The notes under the pieces are model-generated. The model did no database searches and was not told the DNA's origin. It saw only the letters and a list, made by a program, of their open reading frames with translations. Below, piece after piece: positions 49,583-58,975 of a stretch of DNA of 64,000 nt. Made by a program: the position numbers and the translations under genes. This DNA is from AWTP1-13 sp963820375 (GTDB lineage Bacteria; Pseudomonadota; Alphaproteobacteria; Rhizobiales; Hyphomicrobiaceae): NCBI GenBank assembly GCA_963820375.1, contig CAWFZX010000003.1:106935-170934 (forward strand). Reading direction: 5' to 3'. Numbering within the stretch: the stretch's first letter is position 1; each line of letters begins with the position of its first letter.

Positions 49583-51151
49583 ATGCAGGGCTGTGAACTT
49601 CTCAGCGTCGCAGAGATGACGCAAGCCGACCGCCTTGCCGTGGCAGGCCACTGCAGTGGGCTTAAGCTCATGGAACGGGCCGGGCGTGCGGTGGCGGCCG
49701 AGGCCAGCGCCATGCTGGGTGGACCCGCCAGCGTGCTCATCGCCTGCGGCCCGGGCAACAATGGCGGCGACGGCCTTGTTGCGGCGCGGCTGCTGCGCGA
49801 TCAGGGCTATCGGGTTCGCCTGGCCCTGTTCGGCCCTCGCGAGGCGCTGCGAGGTGACGCTGCGGCAATGGCGGCGCGTTGGGGCGGGCCCTGTGAATTG
49901 TTGACGCCCGATCTGGTCGGCAGCGCGGGCGATTTGATCATCGATGCACTGTTCGGGGCTGGGCTGTCCCGGCCACTGGAGGGAATGGCGGGCCTGATCG
50001 TGGGGGCCATTAACGCCAGCGGCAAGGCCGTCGTGTCCGTCGATGTGCCCAGTGGGCTCAACGGCAGCACCGGTGCTGCCGATGGGCCCTGCGTCGAAGC
50101 CACGCGCACTGTCACCTTCTTCCGCCTCAAACCCGGCCACGTCCTCTTGCCGGGACGCGAGCTGTGCGGGAAGGTGACGCTCGCCGACATCGGCATTCCC
50201 GCGACAACGCTGGAGCAGATTGCACCGCGCACGTTTCTCAATCGGCCCGCGCTTTGGAGCAAGGCCTTTCCCCGCCAGCAGGCGCGAGCTCACAAATACC
50301 TTCGCGGCCACACCGTTGTCATTTCCGGACCCGCCGAAAGTACGGGCGCGGCCCGACTGGGCGCACGGGCGGCGCTGCGGATCGGCTCGGGGCTCGTCAC
50401 CTTGGCGGGATCGGCGGCGGCGACGGCCATCAACGCCACCCACTCTACGGCCGTCATGGTGAAGGCGCTGGCGTCCGACGCTGCGCTGGCGGACTTCCTC
50501 AGCGATCAGCGACGCAATGCCGTGCTGGTGGGTCCGGGAGCCGGCGTCGGCAGCGCCACGGCCGCCACGGTGCTGAGCGCGCTTGCCGCTGCGCCCGCGG
50601 TGGTGCTGGACGCGGATGCCTTGACCTCCTTTGCGGCGGCGGCAGAGGACAGCGAAGTGCGCGCCGTTGGCTTCGGCTTTGTCGTGCGTGACCTGGAGCC
50701 GCCGCCAAGCGGGCAAAGCCTTTTCCAGGCGGTGCGGGCGCGCACGGCGCCGGTCGTGCTGACGCCGCACGAGGGCGAGTTCAAGCGCCTGTTTGGCGAG
50801 CTGCCTGGCTCAAAGCTCGACCGAGCCCGCATGGCCGCCGAGCGCAGCGGCGCGGTGGTGCTGCTCAAGGGTGCCGATACGGTGGTGGCGGCTCCCGACG
50901 GCCGGGCGGCCATCAACGACAATGCGCCCGGTTGGCTCGCCACCGCCGGTTCCGGCGATGTGTTGGCCGGCTTTATCAGCGGATTGCTGGCCCAGCGCAT
51001 GGCGGCGTTCGAAGCCGCCTGCGCGGCGGTCTGGCTGCATGGCGCTTGCGGCAAAACCTTCGGACCCGGGCTCATTGCCGAGGACCTGGCGGAAACATTG
51101 CCGCAGGTGCTCTCAGGCTTGCAGTCGCAGCTGGCGAGCAGCCCCCGGTGA
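49583..51151 (+). CDS. nnr: Bifunctional NAD(P)H-hydrate epimerase/ADP-dependent dehydratase
   Basis: 522 residues. The N-terminal YjeF_N epimerase part (1-220) has GPGNNGGDGLVAARLL and VDVPSGLNGSTG. The C-terminal ribokinase-like dehydratase part has VLVGPGAG, LDADALTSF, VLTPHEGEFKRLFG and NDNAPGWLATAGSGDVLAGFISGLLAQ. It repairs hydrated NADH and NADPH. Between LDADALTSF and VLTPHEGEF there are about 20 residues more than usual (EVRAVGFGFVVRDLEPPPSG). Divergent from glnB with 239 bases between; this neighbourhood is common in alphaproteobacteria. Confidence 0.94.
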   Translation: MQGCELLSVAEMTQADRLAVAGHCSGLKLMERAGRAVAAEASAMLGGPASVLIACGPGNNGGDGLVAARLLRDQGYRVRLALFGPREALRGDAAAMAARWGGPCELLTPDLVGSAGDLIIDALFGAGLSRPLEGMAGLIVGAINASGKAVVSVDVPSGLNGSTGAADGPCVEATRTVTFFRLKPGHVLLPGRELCGKVTLADIGIPATTLEQIAPRTFLNRPALWSKAFPRQQARAHKYLRGHTVVISGPAESTGAARLGARAALRIGSGLVTLAGSAAATAINATHSTAVMVKALASDAALADFLSDQRRNAVLVGPGAGVGSATAATVLSALAAAPAVVLDADALTSFAAAAEDSEVRAVGFGFVVRDLEPPPSGQSLFQAVRARTAPVVLTPHEGEFKRLFGELPGSKLDRARMAAERSGAVVLLKGADTVVAAPDGRAAINDNAPGWLATAGSGDVLAGFISGLLAQRMAAFEAACAAVWLHGACGKTFGPGLIAEDLAETLPQVLSGLQSQLASSPR

Positions 51152-51451
51152 TCCGTCCGCCAATGATCTGCCCGCGAGCGATCTTGCATGCCGACCGACA
51201 CACAAGGTGGGGCCGTGCCGGGGGTGGCGAGCGCCGTTGCGCTGCGCTGACGACCCGTTGGGGTTGGCGTACGGCCCCTCAGAAAAGCGGCTCGATTTCC
51301 TCAAGCCGTTTGACAAGAAGATCGCGGCCGCCAAATGTCGAGCCGACCCAAACCTGGGATCACCGGTTTGGCAAACGCGGGGGCCGCCGTGGTCAGCTCG
51401 CATCGGCTCACGCAGGTCGGCGACAGGTGATGATGGTCAGGAGCGCAACGC
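51152..51451. other. Gap without a supported gene
   Basis: 300 bases between nnr and the dehydrogenase gene. On the minus strand a 26-codon frame ending at 51279 or so reads VWVGSTFGGRDLLVKRLEEI, which looks protein-like but has a stop just upstream and no start. It could be a remnant. No promoter stands out. Confidence 0.35.
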
Positions 51452-52540
51452 ATGGCGGCTGCAGTAGCAAAACGCAACGCGATGAAAATCGCCGTCATCC
51501 CCGGCGATGGCATCGGCAACGAGGTGGTGCCAGAGGGCATCCGCGTGCTGGAGGCGATCGGCCGACGTTTTGACCTCGCCTACAGTTGGGACATGCTCGA
51601 CTGGTCCTGCGAGCGTTTCGCCAAGACCGGGGCCATGATGCCCGCCGATGGCCTGGCCGCCATCGCCGGGCACGATGCCATCTATCTGGGCGCGGTCGGC
51701 TGGCCGGGCGTACCCGATCACGTCTCGCTCTGGGGTCTGCTGATTCCGATCCGACGTCAATTTCAGCAATACGTCAACCTGCGACCGGTTCGCCTGTTTG
51801 AGGGCCTGAAGTCACCACTGGCCGACCGCAAGCCGGGCGACATCGACTACTGGATCGTGCGCGAGAACAATGAGGGCGAGTATTCCGCCATTGGCGGGCG
51901 CATGTACGAGGGTACGGAGCTGGAGGCGGCAATCCAGCAGGCGGTCTTCACCAAGACCGGGTGCGAGCGGGTCATGCGCTACGCCTTCAATCTGGCCATG
52001 ACGCGCAAGCGCCGCGAGCTGGTATCGGCCACCAAGTCGAACGGCATTTCCATTTCCATGCCCTACTGGGACGAGCGCTTTGCCGCCATCGCCGAGGAGT
52101 ACCCGCAGGTCAAGACCAGCCAGTTCCATATCGACATCCTGGCCGCGCACCTGGTGCGTAACCCGACCTGGTTTGATGTGATCGTCGGCTCCAACTTGTT
52201 CGGTGACATCCTCTCCGATCTCGGCCCCGCCACCACCGGCACGATCGCCATCGCTCCGGGCGGCAACATCAATCCCGAACGCACCTTCCCGTCCATGTTC
52301 GAGCCCGTGCACGGGAGCGCGCCGGACATCGCCGGCAAGGGTATTGCCAACCCCATTGGCCAGGTTTGGTCGGGCGCCATGATGCTGGAGCACCTGGGCC
52401 ACAAGGCTGCCGCGGACGCCATCCTTGCCGCAATCGAGCGTCTGTTTGCCGAGACGGACGTGCGCACCCGCGACATGGGCGGCACGGCCACCTGCCGAGA
52501 GCTGGGCGACGCCCTGGTCGAACTGGTGCAGGCCCGGTGA
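51452..52540 (+). CDS. Tartrate/D-malate/isopropylmalate-type decarboxylating dehydrogenase
   Basis: 362 residues of the isocitrate/isopropylmalate dehydrogenase family. IAVIPGDGIGNEVVPEG opens the fold, DHVSLWGLLIPIRRQFQQYVNLRPVR is the version found in tartrate dehydrogenases (TtuC) and D-malate dehydrogenase (DmlA), and SDLGPATTGTIAIAPGGNINPE with FEPVHGSAPDIAGKGIANP binds metal and NAD. AGGAG lies eight bases before the ATG; an ATG ten codons on is an alternative. LeuB is less likely because of the DHVSLWGLL segment and absence of leu genes. Confidence 0.9.
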   Translation: MAAAVAKRNAMKIAVIPGDGIGNEVVPEGIRVLEAIGRRFDLAYSWDMLDWSCERFAKTGAMMPADGLAAIAGHDAIYLGAVGWPGVPDHVSLWGLLIPIRRQFQQYVNLRPVRLFEGLKSPLADRKPGDIDYWIVRENNEGEYSAIGGRMYEGTELEAAIQQAVFTKTGCERVMRYAFNLAMTRKRRELVSATKSNGISISMPYWDERFAAIAEEYPQVKTSQFHIDILAAHLVRNPTWFDVIVGSNLFGDILSDLGPATTGTIAIAPGGNINPERTFPSMFEPVHGSAPDIAGKGIANPIGQVWSGAMMLEHLGHKAAADAILAAIERLFAETDVRTRDMGGTATCRELGDALVELVQAR

Positions 52541-52635
52541 CGGCTAGGATTTCCAGGCATTTTCGGCCTGGCCCGATTCCGGCTATAAGCATCAGCAGCG
52601 CGTCAGATTGTACGCCCATGCCTGAAGGAGCCTGA

Positions 52636-54303
52636 ATGCCCCTACGGCCGGCCATGGCCCTGAGCAGTGTTGCTGTGCTGGTAGCCTGCACCAGCCAGTC
52701 CGTTTGGGGCCAGGTCGAAACCGTGACCAGCCTGAAGCTGCGCGAGGCCGCCGCGGTGCTGCAGCGCGGCAATGTCGAGCAGGCGCTTGCCCTCTACGAT
52801 CAGGTCTTGCAGGACAAGACGCTGCCGAACGACCGTCGCGCCATCATTCTCAACGATCGCGGCGTCGCCTATGCGCGGCGGCAGCAGCCGAAGGAGGCCA
52901 TCGAGGACTTCAATCGCGCGATCCAGCTCTATCCGGAGTATGCCGCCCTCTATAACAATCGCGGCAATGTGCTGCTTGGCCTCGGCGCCGTGCGCGAGGC
53001 ACAAAGGGACTTCGATCGCGCCCTGCTGCTGGCGCCCGGATATGCGGCCGCCTATAGCAACCGCGCCGGGGCGCTGATGCGTCTTGGCGAGGTCGACCAG
53101 GCCATCGCCGACTACACCAAGGCGATCGCCCTCGTCCCCGCCAATGTGGCTGCCCTGAACGGCCGCGGCAGGGCCCATTTGGCCGCGCAGCGCCCGCATG
53201 GGGCGATTAGGGATTTTACACGGGCGGTCACCGCGGACGCGCGCTTTAGCGCCGCCTATCGCAGCCGTGCCGAGGCGAAGTTGGCCATCCGGCGCCATGA
53301 GGATGCCATCGAAGATTTCAGCCGCGCCATCGCTTTTGAGCCGGGCAATGCGGAAGTTTATGGCCTGCGTGCGCGCGCCTATCTGGAAGCCGACAACATG
53401 GCCTCGGCCATTAAGGACTACACCAAGGCCATCGAGCTGAACCCGGTCTCGACCTACTATGCAGGACGCGGCTTTGCCTATGCCGCGGCGGAGGCCAGCG
53501 ACGAGGCCCTGAACGACCTCGCCCGCGCCATCGAGCTCGATCCGCGCGGCGCCACGGCTTATGCCTACCGCGCCTGGACTTATCTACATCAGCAGCAGGC
53601 GGAATTGGGCCTGAAAGAGGTTGCCCGCGCCTTGAAACTCGATGCCAACTGTGCCGTCGCCTACTGGGTGCGCGGCGAAATCCATGAAGCGCAGGGGCGT
53701 GCTGAGCTCGCCGTCGCCGACCTGCGGCAGGCCTTGGCACTCGATAGCAACCTCAACGCCGCCAGCCGGACGCTTGAGCGCCTTGGCATCACCGATCGGC
53801 CCCAGCAGCGCGAGGTCGCCGAGGCGGCCCGCGAGGGCTGGCGGGTCTATCAAAAGGGCAAGCAGTTCGTCGCCCGCAACGAGGAATATCCACGCCTTCA
53901 GATCGAGCTCGAGATGCTGGGCAAGGGCCAGCCTCGCATCCTCGAATGGGAGGTGAAGAAGCCGCCGTTTCAAGGCATCGCCATCCTGCGCTTTTATGCC
54001 GGTAGCCTGGAGAACCCGCGCGGGCCCGAAGAGGTCGAGTATGCCGCCATCGTCGACCTGCAGGCCAATCAGGTGGTTGCCATCGAAATGCAGCGCCTGG
54101 GAGCCAAGGTCGCCACCTGGACTTGGGACGAAGGCAAGGTCATCGTCGCCAATGCCGATGGCATCACCGATGAGTTCCAGTTGCGGCAGGCCAAACTGCC
54201 CGTGGCCGCGGCCCCCAAGCGCCCCGTCGATCCCTGGGGCTGGGGCTCGGAGCAGCGCACACGCAAACCCAAGTCGCTGTTCGACTTGCTGTTCAAATTC
54301 TAG
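52636..54303 (+). CDS. Exported TPR-repeat protein
   Basis: 555 residues. A signal-like N-terminus (MALSSVAVLVACTSQSVWGQ) is followed by eight or nine tetratricopeptide repeats (about 30-380), each with an A-(x)-DF-RAI-L-P-(x)-A-YxxR pattern. The last 150 residues form a separate domain with EYPRLQIELEMLGKGQPRILEWEVK and a Pro/Lys-rich end (KRPVDPWGWGSEQRTRKPKSLFDLLFKF). AAGGAG lies seven bases before the ATG. It probably scaffolds other proteins in the periplasm. No partner can be named. Confidence 0.85.
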   Translation: MPLRPAMALSSVAVLVACTSQSVWGQVETVTSLKLREAAAVLQRGNVEQALALYDQVLQDKTLPNDRRAIILNDRGVAYARRQQPKEAIEDFNRAIQLYPEYAALYNNRGNVLLGLGAVREAQRDFDRALLLAPGYAAAYSNRAGALMRLGEVDQAIADYTKAIALVPANVAALNGRGRAHLAAQRPHGAIRDFTRAVTADARFSAAYRSRAEAKLAIRRHEDAIEDFSRAIAFEPGNAEVYGLRARAYLEADNMASAIKDYTKAIELNPVSTYYAGRGFAYAAAEASDEALNDLARAIELDPRGATAYAYRAWTYLHQQQAELGLKEVARALKLDANCAVAYWVRGEIHEAQGRAELAVADLRQALALDSNLNAASRTLERLGITDRPQQREVAEAAREGWRVYQKGKQFVARNEEYPRLQIELEMLGKGQPRILEWEVKKPPFQGIAILRFYAGSLENPRGPEEVEYAAIVDLQANQVVAIEMQRLGAKVATWTWDEGKVIVANADGITDEFQLRQAKLPVAAAPKRPVDPWGWGSEQRTRKPKSLFDLLFKF

Positions 54304-54534
54304 TGCCGTTCGGGCGCACTGGACCGGCCAAGCGCGAAGAAGGCGGCCCCGTTGGCGGCAGGCTGCGCGCAGGCTGGCTGACCCCCTATGACGCGGAGGT
54401 AGGCATTCCTGTTGACCGCTGGTTACAAGCCGGCGGTAAGATGTTAGACGATAATGCGTGAGGTGGGACGGGGTTACGGGCAGTGGGTCCTCGAGAAGGG
54501 GGTGGCCGTTCCCGCGTTTGAGCGAGTCCAAGAG

Positions 54535-55752
54535 ATGGCGAGAAGCTTCCTCGAGCGCGGCCTGCCGGCCTGTTTCGTGCTGGCCGTTGTGCTGTCGAGC
54601 TTGGGCTGTGATCGTCCGCAACCGACGCAGGCGAAAGGCGGTGGCGGCGAACAACGTGCCGCGGTCTCGGTGAGCCAGCCTCTGCAACGTCAGATCGTGG
54701 ACTGGGACGAATACACCGGTCGCTTCGATGCGGTAGAAACCGTGGAGGTGCGCGCGCGCGTCTCCGGCTACCTGACCGACGTGCATTTCAAGGACGGCCA
54801 GCAGGTAAAACAGGGGGATTTGCTTTACGAAATCGATCCGCGACCATTCGAGCACACACTGGAGCAGGCACGCGCTGAATTGCTGCAGGCCCAAACCAGG
54901 GTCGACAATGCCAATCTCGATGTCGTGCGCGGCAAACCCCTGCTGGAACGGCGCATCATTTCCGAAAAGACGTTCGATGACCGCGAGAACCTGGTGCGCG
55001 AGGCGCAAGCGCAGGTGAAGGTCGCCGAAGCGAAGATAAAGACCGCCGAGCTCGATTTGTCGTTCGCGCGCATCATCTCCCCGATCACCGGACGCATCAG
55101 CCGCAGCATGGTAACGGCCGGCAACTGGGTCAGCGCCGGCGGCGTCAGCAACAGCACGATGCTGACAACCATCGTCAGCCAGGACCCGATCTACATCTAT
55201 TTCGACGTGAGCGAGAACAACTACATCAAATACAAGCGCTCGGCCGAACGCGGCGAGGGTGCGGGTGCCGCCGATCTCGGCTCCTCGGTGGAGCTGGCCA
55301 TGCCAGACGAGCGCGGCTTTCCGCACAAAGCCAAGCTCGATTTCCTCGACAATCGTCTCGATCAGGGCACGGGCACGCTGCGAGCGCGGGCGGTGCTTGC
55401 CAACCAGGCCGGCTTTTTTGCGCCAGGCATGTTCGCCCGCGTGCGTGTGACCGGCACACCTGCCTATCCCGCACTGCTGCTTCCCGACGACGCCATTGGC
55501 ACGGATCAAACCAACAAATACGTGTACGTGGTTGCCGATACCGGCCTCGTCTCCCGCCGCAACATTCAGCTGGGCGCCTTGGTCGATGGATTGCGGGTGG
55601 TGCGCGATGGCCTCGCCGACGGCGACTGGGTCATTACCAAGGGGTTGCACCGCGCCCGGCCCGGCCAGACTGTCACGCCCAATCGCGTGCCCATTACGGT
55701 GTCATCGTCGCTGCCGCCCAGCGCCAATCGCCTGACGAAGGTGCCGGAATGA
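54535..55752 (+). CDS. RND efflux pump periplasmic adaptor (membrane fusion protein), lipoprotein
   Basis: 405 residues from the ATG at 54535. The signal ends in a lipobox (LSSLGC), as in AcrA. The lipoyl-like halves show ARVSGYLTDVHFKDGQQVKQGDLLYEIDPRPF and RIISPITGRISRSMVTAGNWV, between which a coiled-coil of about 70 residues is found (LEQARAELLQAQ, VKVAEAKIKTAEL). The beta-barrel and membrane-proximal parts follow. An ATG 27 codons upstream exists without a better ribosome site. It connects the permease gene (44 bases downstream) to an outer-membrane channel that is not encoded here. Confidence 0.92.
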   Translation: MARSFLERGLPACFVLAVVLSSLGCDRPQPTQAKGGGGEQRAAVSVSQPLQRQIVDWDEYTGRFDAVETVEVRARVSGYLTDVHFKDGQQVKQGDLLYEIDPRPFEHTLEQARAELLQAQTRVDNANLDVVRGKPLLERRIISEKTFDDRENLVREAQAQVKVAEAKIKTAELDLSFARIISPITGRISRSMVTAGNWVSAGGVSNSTMLTTIVSQDPIYIYFDVSENNYIKYKRSAERGEGAGAADLGSSVELAMPDERGFPHKAKLDFLDNRLDQGTGTLRARAVLANQAGFFAPGMFARVRVTGTPAYPALLLPDDAIGTDQTNKYVYVVADTGLVSRRNIQLGALVDGLRVVRDGLADGDWVITKGLHRARPGQTVTPNRVPITVSSSLPPSANRLTKVPE

Positions 55753-55795
55753 ACGGCCGTCAGGGAGGCTGCCTGCGGGCTGGAGGGGCTCTCCT

Positions 55796-58700
55796 GTGAG
55801 GATCAGCCGCTTCTTTATCGATCGCCCGATCTTTGCAGCGGTGGTGGCGCTGGTTATCACCATCATCGGCGGCATTGCCTATTTCGGCCTCGGCATCAAC
55901 CAACTTCCCGACATCACCCCGCCGACGATCACCGTCACCGCCAGCTATCCCGGCGCCAGCGCGCAGACGGTCGCCGACACGGTTGCTGCTCCCATCGAGC
56001 AGGAGATCAACGGCGTCGAGGGCATGATCTACATGGCCTCGCAATCGACCGCCGATGGCAACCTGTCGCTGACCGTGACCTTCGATGTGGGAACCGACGC
56101 CGACAAGGCGCAGGTGCTGGTGCAAAACCGGGTCAGCGCCGCAGAACGGCGATTGCCCGACGAGGTGCGCCGCAGCGGTCTCACCGTGCGCAAGCGCTCA
56201 CCGGATCTGCTGCTCGCCATCCATCTTATCTCGCCCGACAGCAGCTACGATCAGGTCTACATCTCCAACTATGGGTTGCTCAACGTCCGCGACAAGCTGA
56301 TGCGACTGTACGGCGTCGGCGACGTCTTCTTGTTCGGCGTGCGCGAGTACTCGATGCGCATCTGGCTCGATCCCGAGCGCATTGCGCTGCGCGGTCTCAC
56401 CGCCGAGCAGGTTCTAGAGGCGTTGCGTGCCCAGAACGTGCAGGTGGCGGGCGGCGCGCTGGGCGAGCCACCCGTTGATTACAACAATGCCTTCCAGGTC
56501 TCCTTGCAGATGAAGGGGCGTCTGCGCAATGCCGATGAGTTTGAGGACATCGTTGTCAAGATCGGCAGCGATGGGCGCCTCGTGCGCCTCAAGGACATCG
56601 GCCGCGTCGAGCTTGGCGCGCTCAGCTACGCGGCGAAGGGCTATGCCGACCGCTACCCGGCGGTCATCGTCATCGTCGACCAGCAGCCCGGAAGCAACGC
56701 CGTGCGTGCCACGCAGGGCATCAAGGACGCCATGGTGGAGATTGCCAAAAGCTTCCCCAAGGGCCTCGAATACCGCCTGACCTACAATCCGACCGAGTTC
56801 ATCGAGGTATCGGTGGCCAAGCTCTACTGGAGCATTATCGAGGCCACCGTCCTCGTCGTTCTGGTTGTGCTCCTCTTTCTCAAGACCTGGCGCGCCACCA
56901 TCATTCCCGTGGTCGCCATACCCGTGTCTCTGATCGGCACCTGCGTGGTGATGCAGGGGTTCGGTTTCACGCTCAACATGCTGACGCTGTTCGGCCTGGT
57001 TCTGTCGGTGGGCATCGTGGTCGACGATGCCATCGTGGTGGTTGAGAACGTGGAGCGCCGCTTGAAGGATGGGTCCACGCCGATGGAGGCAGCGCGGCTA
57101 TCGATGGACGAGGTCGGGGCGGCGATCATCGCCATCGCCCTCGTGCTGTTTGCCGTTTTCGTTCCCACCACCTTCATCACCGGCATCACCGGGCAGTTCT
57201 ATCGGCAATTCGCGGTCACCATCGCATCGGCAACCGCAATCTCGCTGTTTGTCTCGCTCACGCTAAGTCCGGCGCTGTGCGCCCTGTTGCTCAAGCCGCA
57301 CGGCTCGGGCCATGGCAAATTCTCCGTGCTGATGGCCCCGGTGCATGCCTCGTTCCGCATCTTTGATGCCGGCTTTGAGGCCATGGCACGCGGTTACGGC
57401 CGCCTGGTACGCGGGCTGTCGCGCGCCTGGCCGGCGGTGCTGATCGCCTACCTCCTGCTGGTTGCCTTCGGAGGCTGGTTCCTGCAGCGCCTGCCCACCG
57501 GCTTCATCCCCACGCTCGATCGGGCCATCGTCATCATTTCCTTGCAGCTGCCGCCGGGTGCATCTTTGGCGCGCACAGATGCCGTCGTGCAGCGCGCCAC
57601 CGACCTGGTGCTGTCCGTCCCAGGCGTGAAATTCTCCAATGCTTTCACGGGCCGCAACGCCGCCACGTTCACGGCCGCGACCAATGCCGGGCTGCTGTTC
57701 CTGGTGCTCGACGACTTCGAGGCGCGGCACCAGAAGGGCCAATCAATCGACAAGATCACCGCCGACGTCCGCAACAAGTTGGCCCAGATCGACGAGGCCC
57801 AGTCGCTGGTGTTTATTCCGCCGCCGGTGCGCGGCATGGGCTCCTCCGCCGGCTTTTCCATGCGCCTACAGGATACCATGGGACTGCCGTCCAACGAGTT
57901 TGCACAGATCACGCAGGAGTTCGTCACCGCGGCCAACCGCACACCGGGAATCGCCAACGTTTTCACCACCTTCCAGTCGGCAACCCCACAAGTGTTCGTC
58001 GACGTCGACCGTGATAAGGCGCAGATGCTCAAGGTGCCTGTCAGCAACATCTTTGAGGCCATGCGTGTGTTCATGGGTTCGGCCTACGTCAACGACTTCA
58101 ATATGTTTGGCCGCACCTACCGCGTGACGGCGCAGGCCGACGGCGACTTCCGCCTCGACCCGGAGAGCGTCGCCAAGATCCGCGTGCGCAACACCGACGG
58201 CCAGATGGTGCCACTCGGCAGCCTCGTCACCTTCAAGGAGATTGCCGGACCAGAGCGGGTCCCGCGCTACAATCTGTTCCCCTCCGCGGAAGTGAATGGT
58301 TCGGCCCAGCCCGGCATCAGCTCGGGTCAGACCCTGCAGATCATGCGCTCGCTGGCGCAGGAGTTGCTGCCGCAGGGCATCTCGTTCGAGTGGACGGATC
58401 TTTCCTACCAAGAGGCCAAGGTCGGCCGTACCGGCTATTACATTTTCGTCCTGAGCGTGATCTTCGTCTTCCTCGCCCTGGCGGCGCAGTATGAAAGCTG
58501 GTCGCTGCCGCTCGCCATCATGCTGATCGTGCCGATGTGTCTCTTCTCGGCCGCGTTCGGCGTCTGGCTGCATGGGCGCGAGATCAACATTCTCACCCAG
58601 ATCGGCTTCGTGGTGCTGATCGCGCTGGCGGCCAAGAACGCGATCCTGATCGTCGAATTCGCACGTCAGATCGAGGATCGCGGCGAGGACACCATCTCCG

Positions 58701-58975
58701 CAGCGGTCGAAGCGTGCCGCTTGCGGCTGCGGCCGATCATCATGACCTCGCTGGCGTTCACGCTGGGCGTGACGCCGCTCTACCTGGCGACCGGCGCTGG
58801 CGCGGAGATGCGCATTGCGCTGGGTACTGCGGTGTTTTGGGGCATGATCGGGGTGACGCTCTTCGGCCTCGTCTTCACCCCGGTGTTCTACGTGGTGGTT
58901 CGCAAGCTCACTGGCAAAACCTTTGCCAAGAGGGGCAAAGACCTCGCCGCAGCGGCGCCGCAGCCCGCCGAGTAG
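55796..58975 (+). CDS. RND efflux permease, HAE1 family (AcrB-like), GTG start
   Basis: 1059 residues. GTG start with GGAGGGG nine bases ahead. The N-terminus ISRFFIDRPIFAAVVALVITIIGG is the first helix of HAE1 pumps. The proton-relay Asp pair is in GIVVDDAIVVVENVERRL (about 405-406) and the partner Lys in ALAAKNAILIVEFA. Two large periplasmic loops and twelve helices are as in AcrB. Likely exports hydrophobic drugs or bile-like compounds. The gene ends in TAG immediately followed by the complementary stop of the convergent enoyl-CoA hydratase gene (TAGCTA), with no base between. Confidence 0.96.
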   Translation: MRISRFFIDRPIFAAVVALVITIIGGIAYFGLGINQLPDITPPTITVTASYPGASAQTVADTVAAPIEQEINGVEGMIYMASQSTADGNLSLTVTFDVGTDADKAQVLVQNRVSAAERRLPDEVRRSGLTVRKRSPDLLLAIHLISPDSSYDQVYISNYGLLNVRDKLMRLYGVGDVFLFGVREYSMRIWLDPERIALRGLTAEQVLEALRAQNVQVAGGALGEPPVDYNNAFQVSLQMKGRLRNADEFEDIVVKIGSDGRLVRLKDIGRVELGALSYAAKGYADRYPAVIVIVDQQPGSNAVRATQGIKDAMVEIAKSFPKGLEYRLTYNPTEFIEVSVAKLYWSIIEATVLVVLVVLLFLKTWRATIIPVVAIPVSLIGTCVVMQGFGFTLNMLTLFGLVLSVGIVVDDAIVVVENVERRLKDGSTPMEAARLSMDEVGAAIIAIALVLFAVFVPTTFITGITGQFYRQFAVTIASATAISLFVSLTLSPALCALLLKPHGSGHGKFSVLMAPVHASFRIFDAGFEAMARGYGRLVRGLSRAWPAVLIAYLLLVAFGGWFLQRLPTGFIPTLDRAIVIISLQLPPGASLARTDAVVQRATDLVLSVPGVKFSNAFTGRNAATFTAATNAGLLFLVLDDFEARHQKGQSIDKITADVRNKLAQIDEAQSLVFIPPPVRGMGSSAGFSMRLQDTMGLPSNEFAQITQEFVTAANRTPGIANVFTTFQSATPQVFVDVDRDKAQMLKVPVSNIFEAMRVFMGSAYVNDFNMFGRTYRVTAQADGDFRLDPESVAKIRVRNTDGQMVPLGSLVTFKEIAGPERVPRYNLFPSAEVNGSAQPGISSGQTLQIMRSLAQELLPQGISFEWTDLSYQEAKVGRTGYYIFVLSVIFVFLALAAQYESWSLPLAIMLIVPMCLFSAAFGVWLHGREINILTQIGFVVLIALAAKNAILIVEFARQIEDRGEDTISAAVEACRLRLRPIIMTSLAFTLGVTPLYLATGAGAEMRIALGTAVFWGMIGVTLFGLVFTPVFYVVVRKLTGKTFAKRGKDLAAAAPQPAE

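Noticed and set aside
53584..55650. Very long minus-strand open frame (about 690 codons) across the TPR and RND adaptor genes
   Set aside because: It is antisense to two clear genes, has no family motif and a composition (many His, Gln, Arg, Gly) expected for the complement of GC-rich coding sequence.
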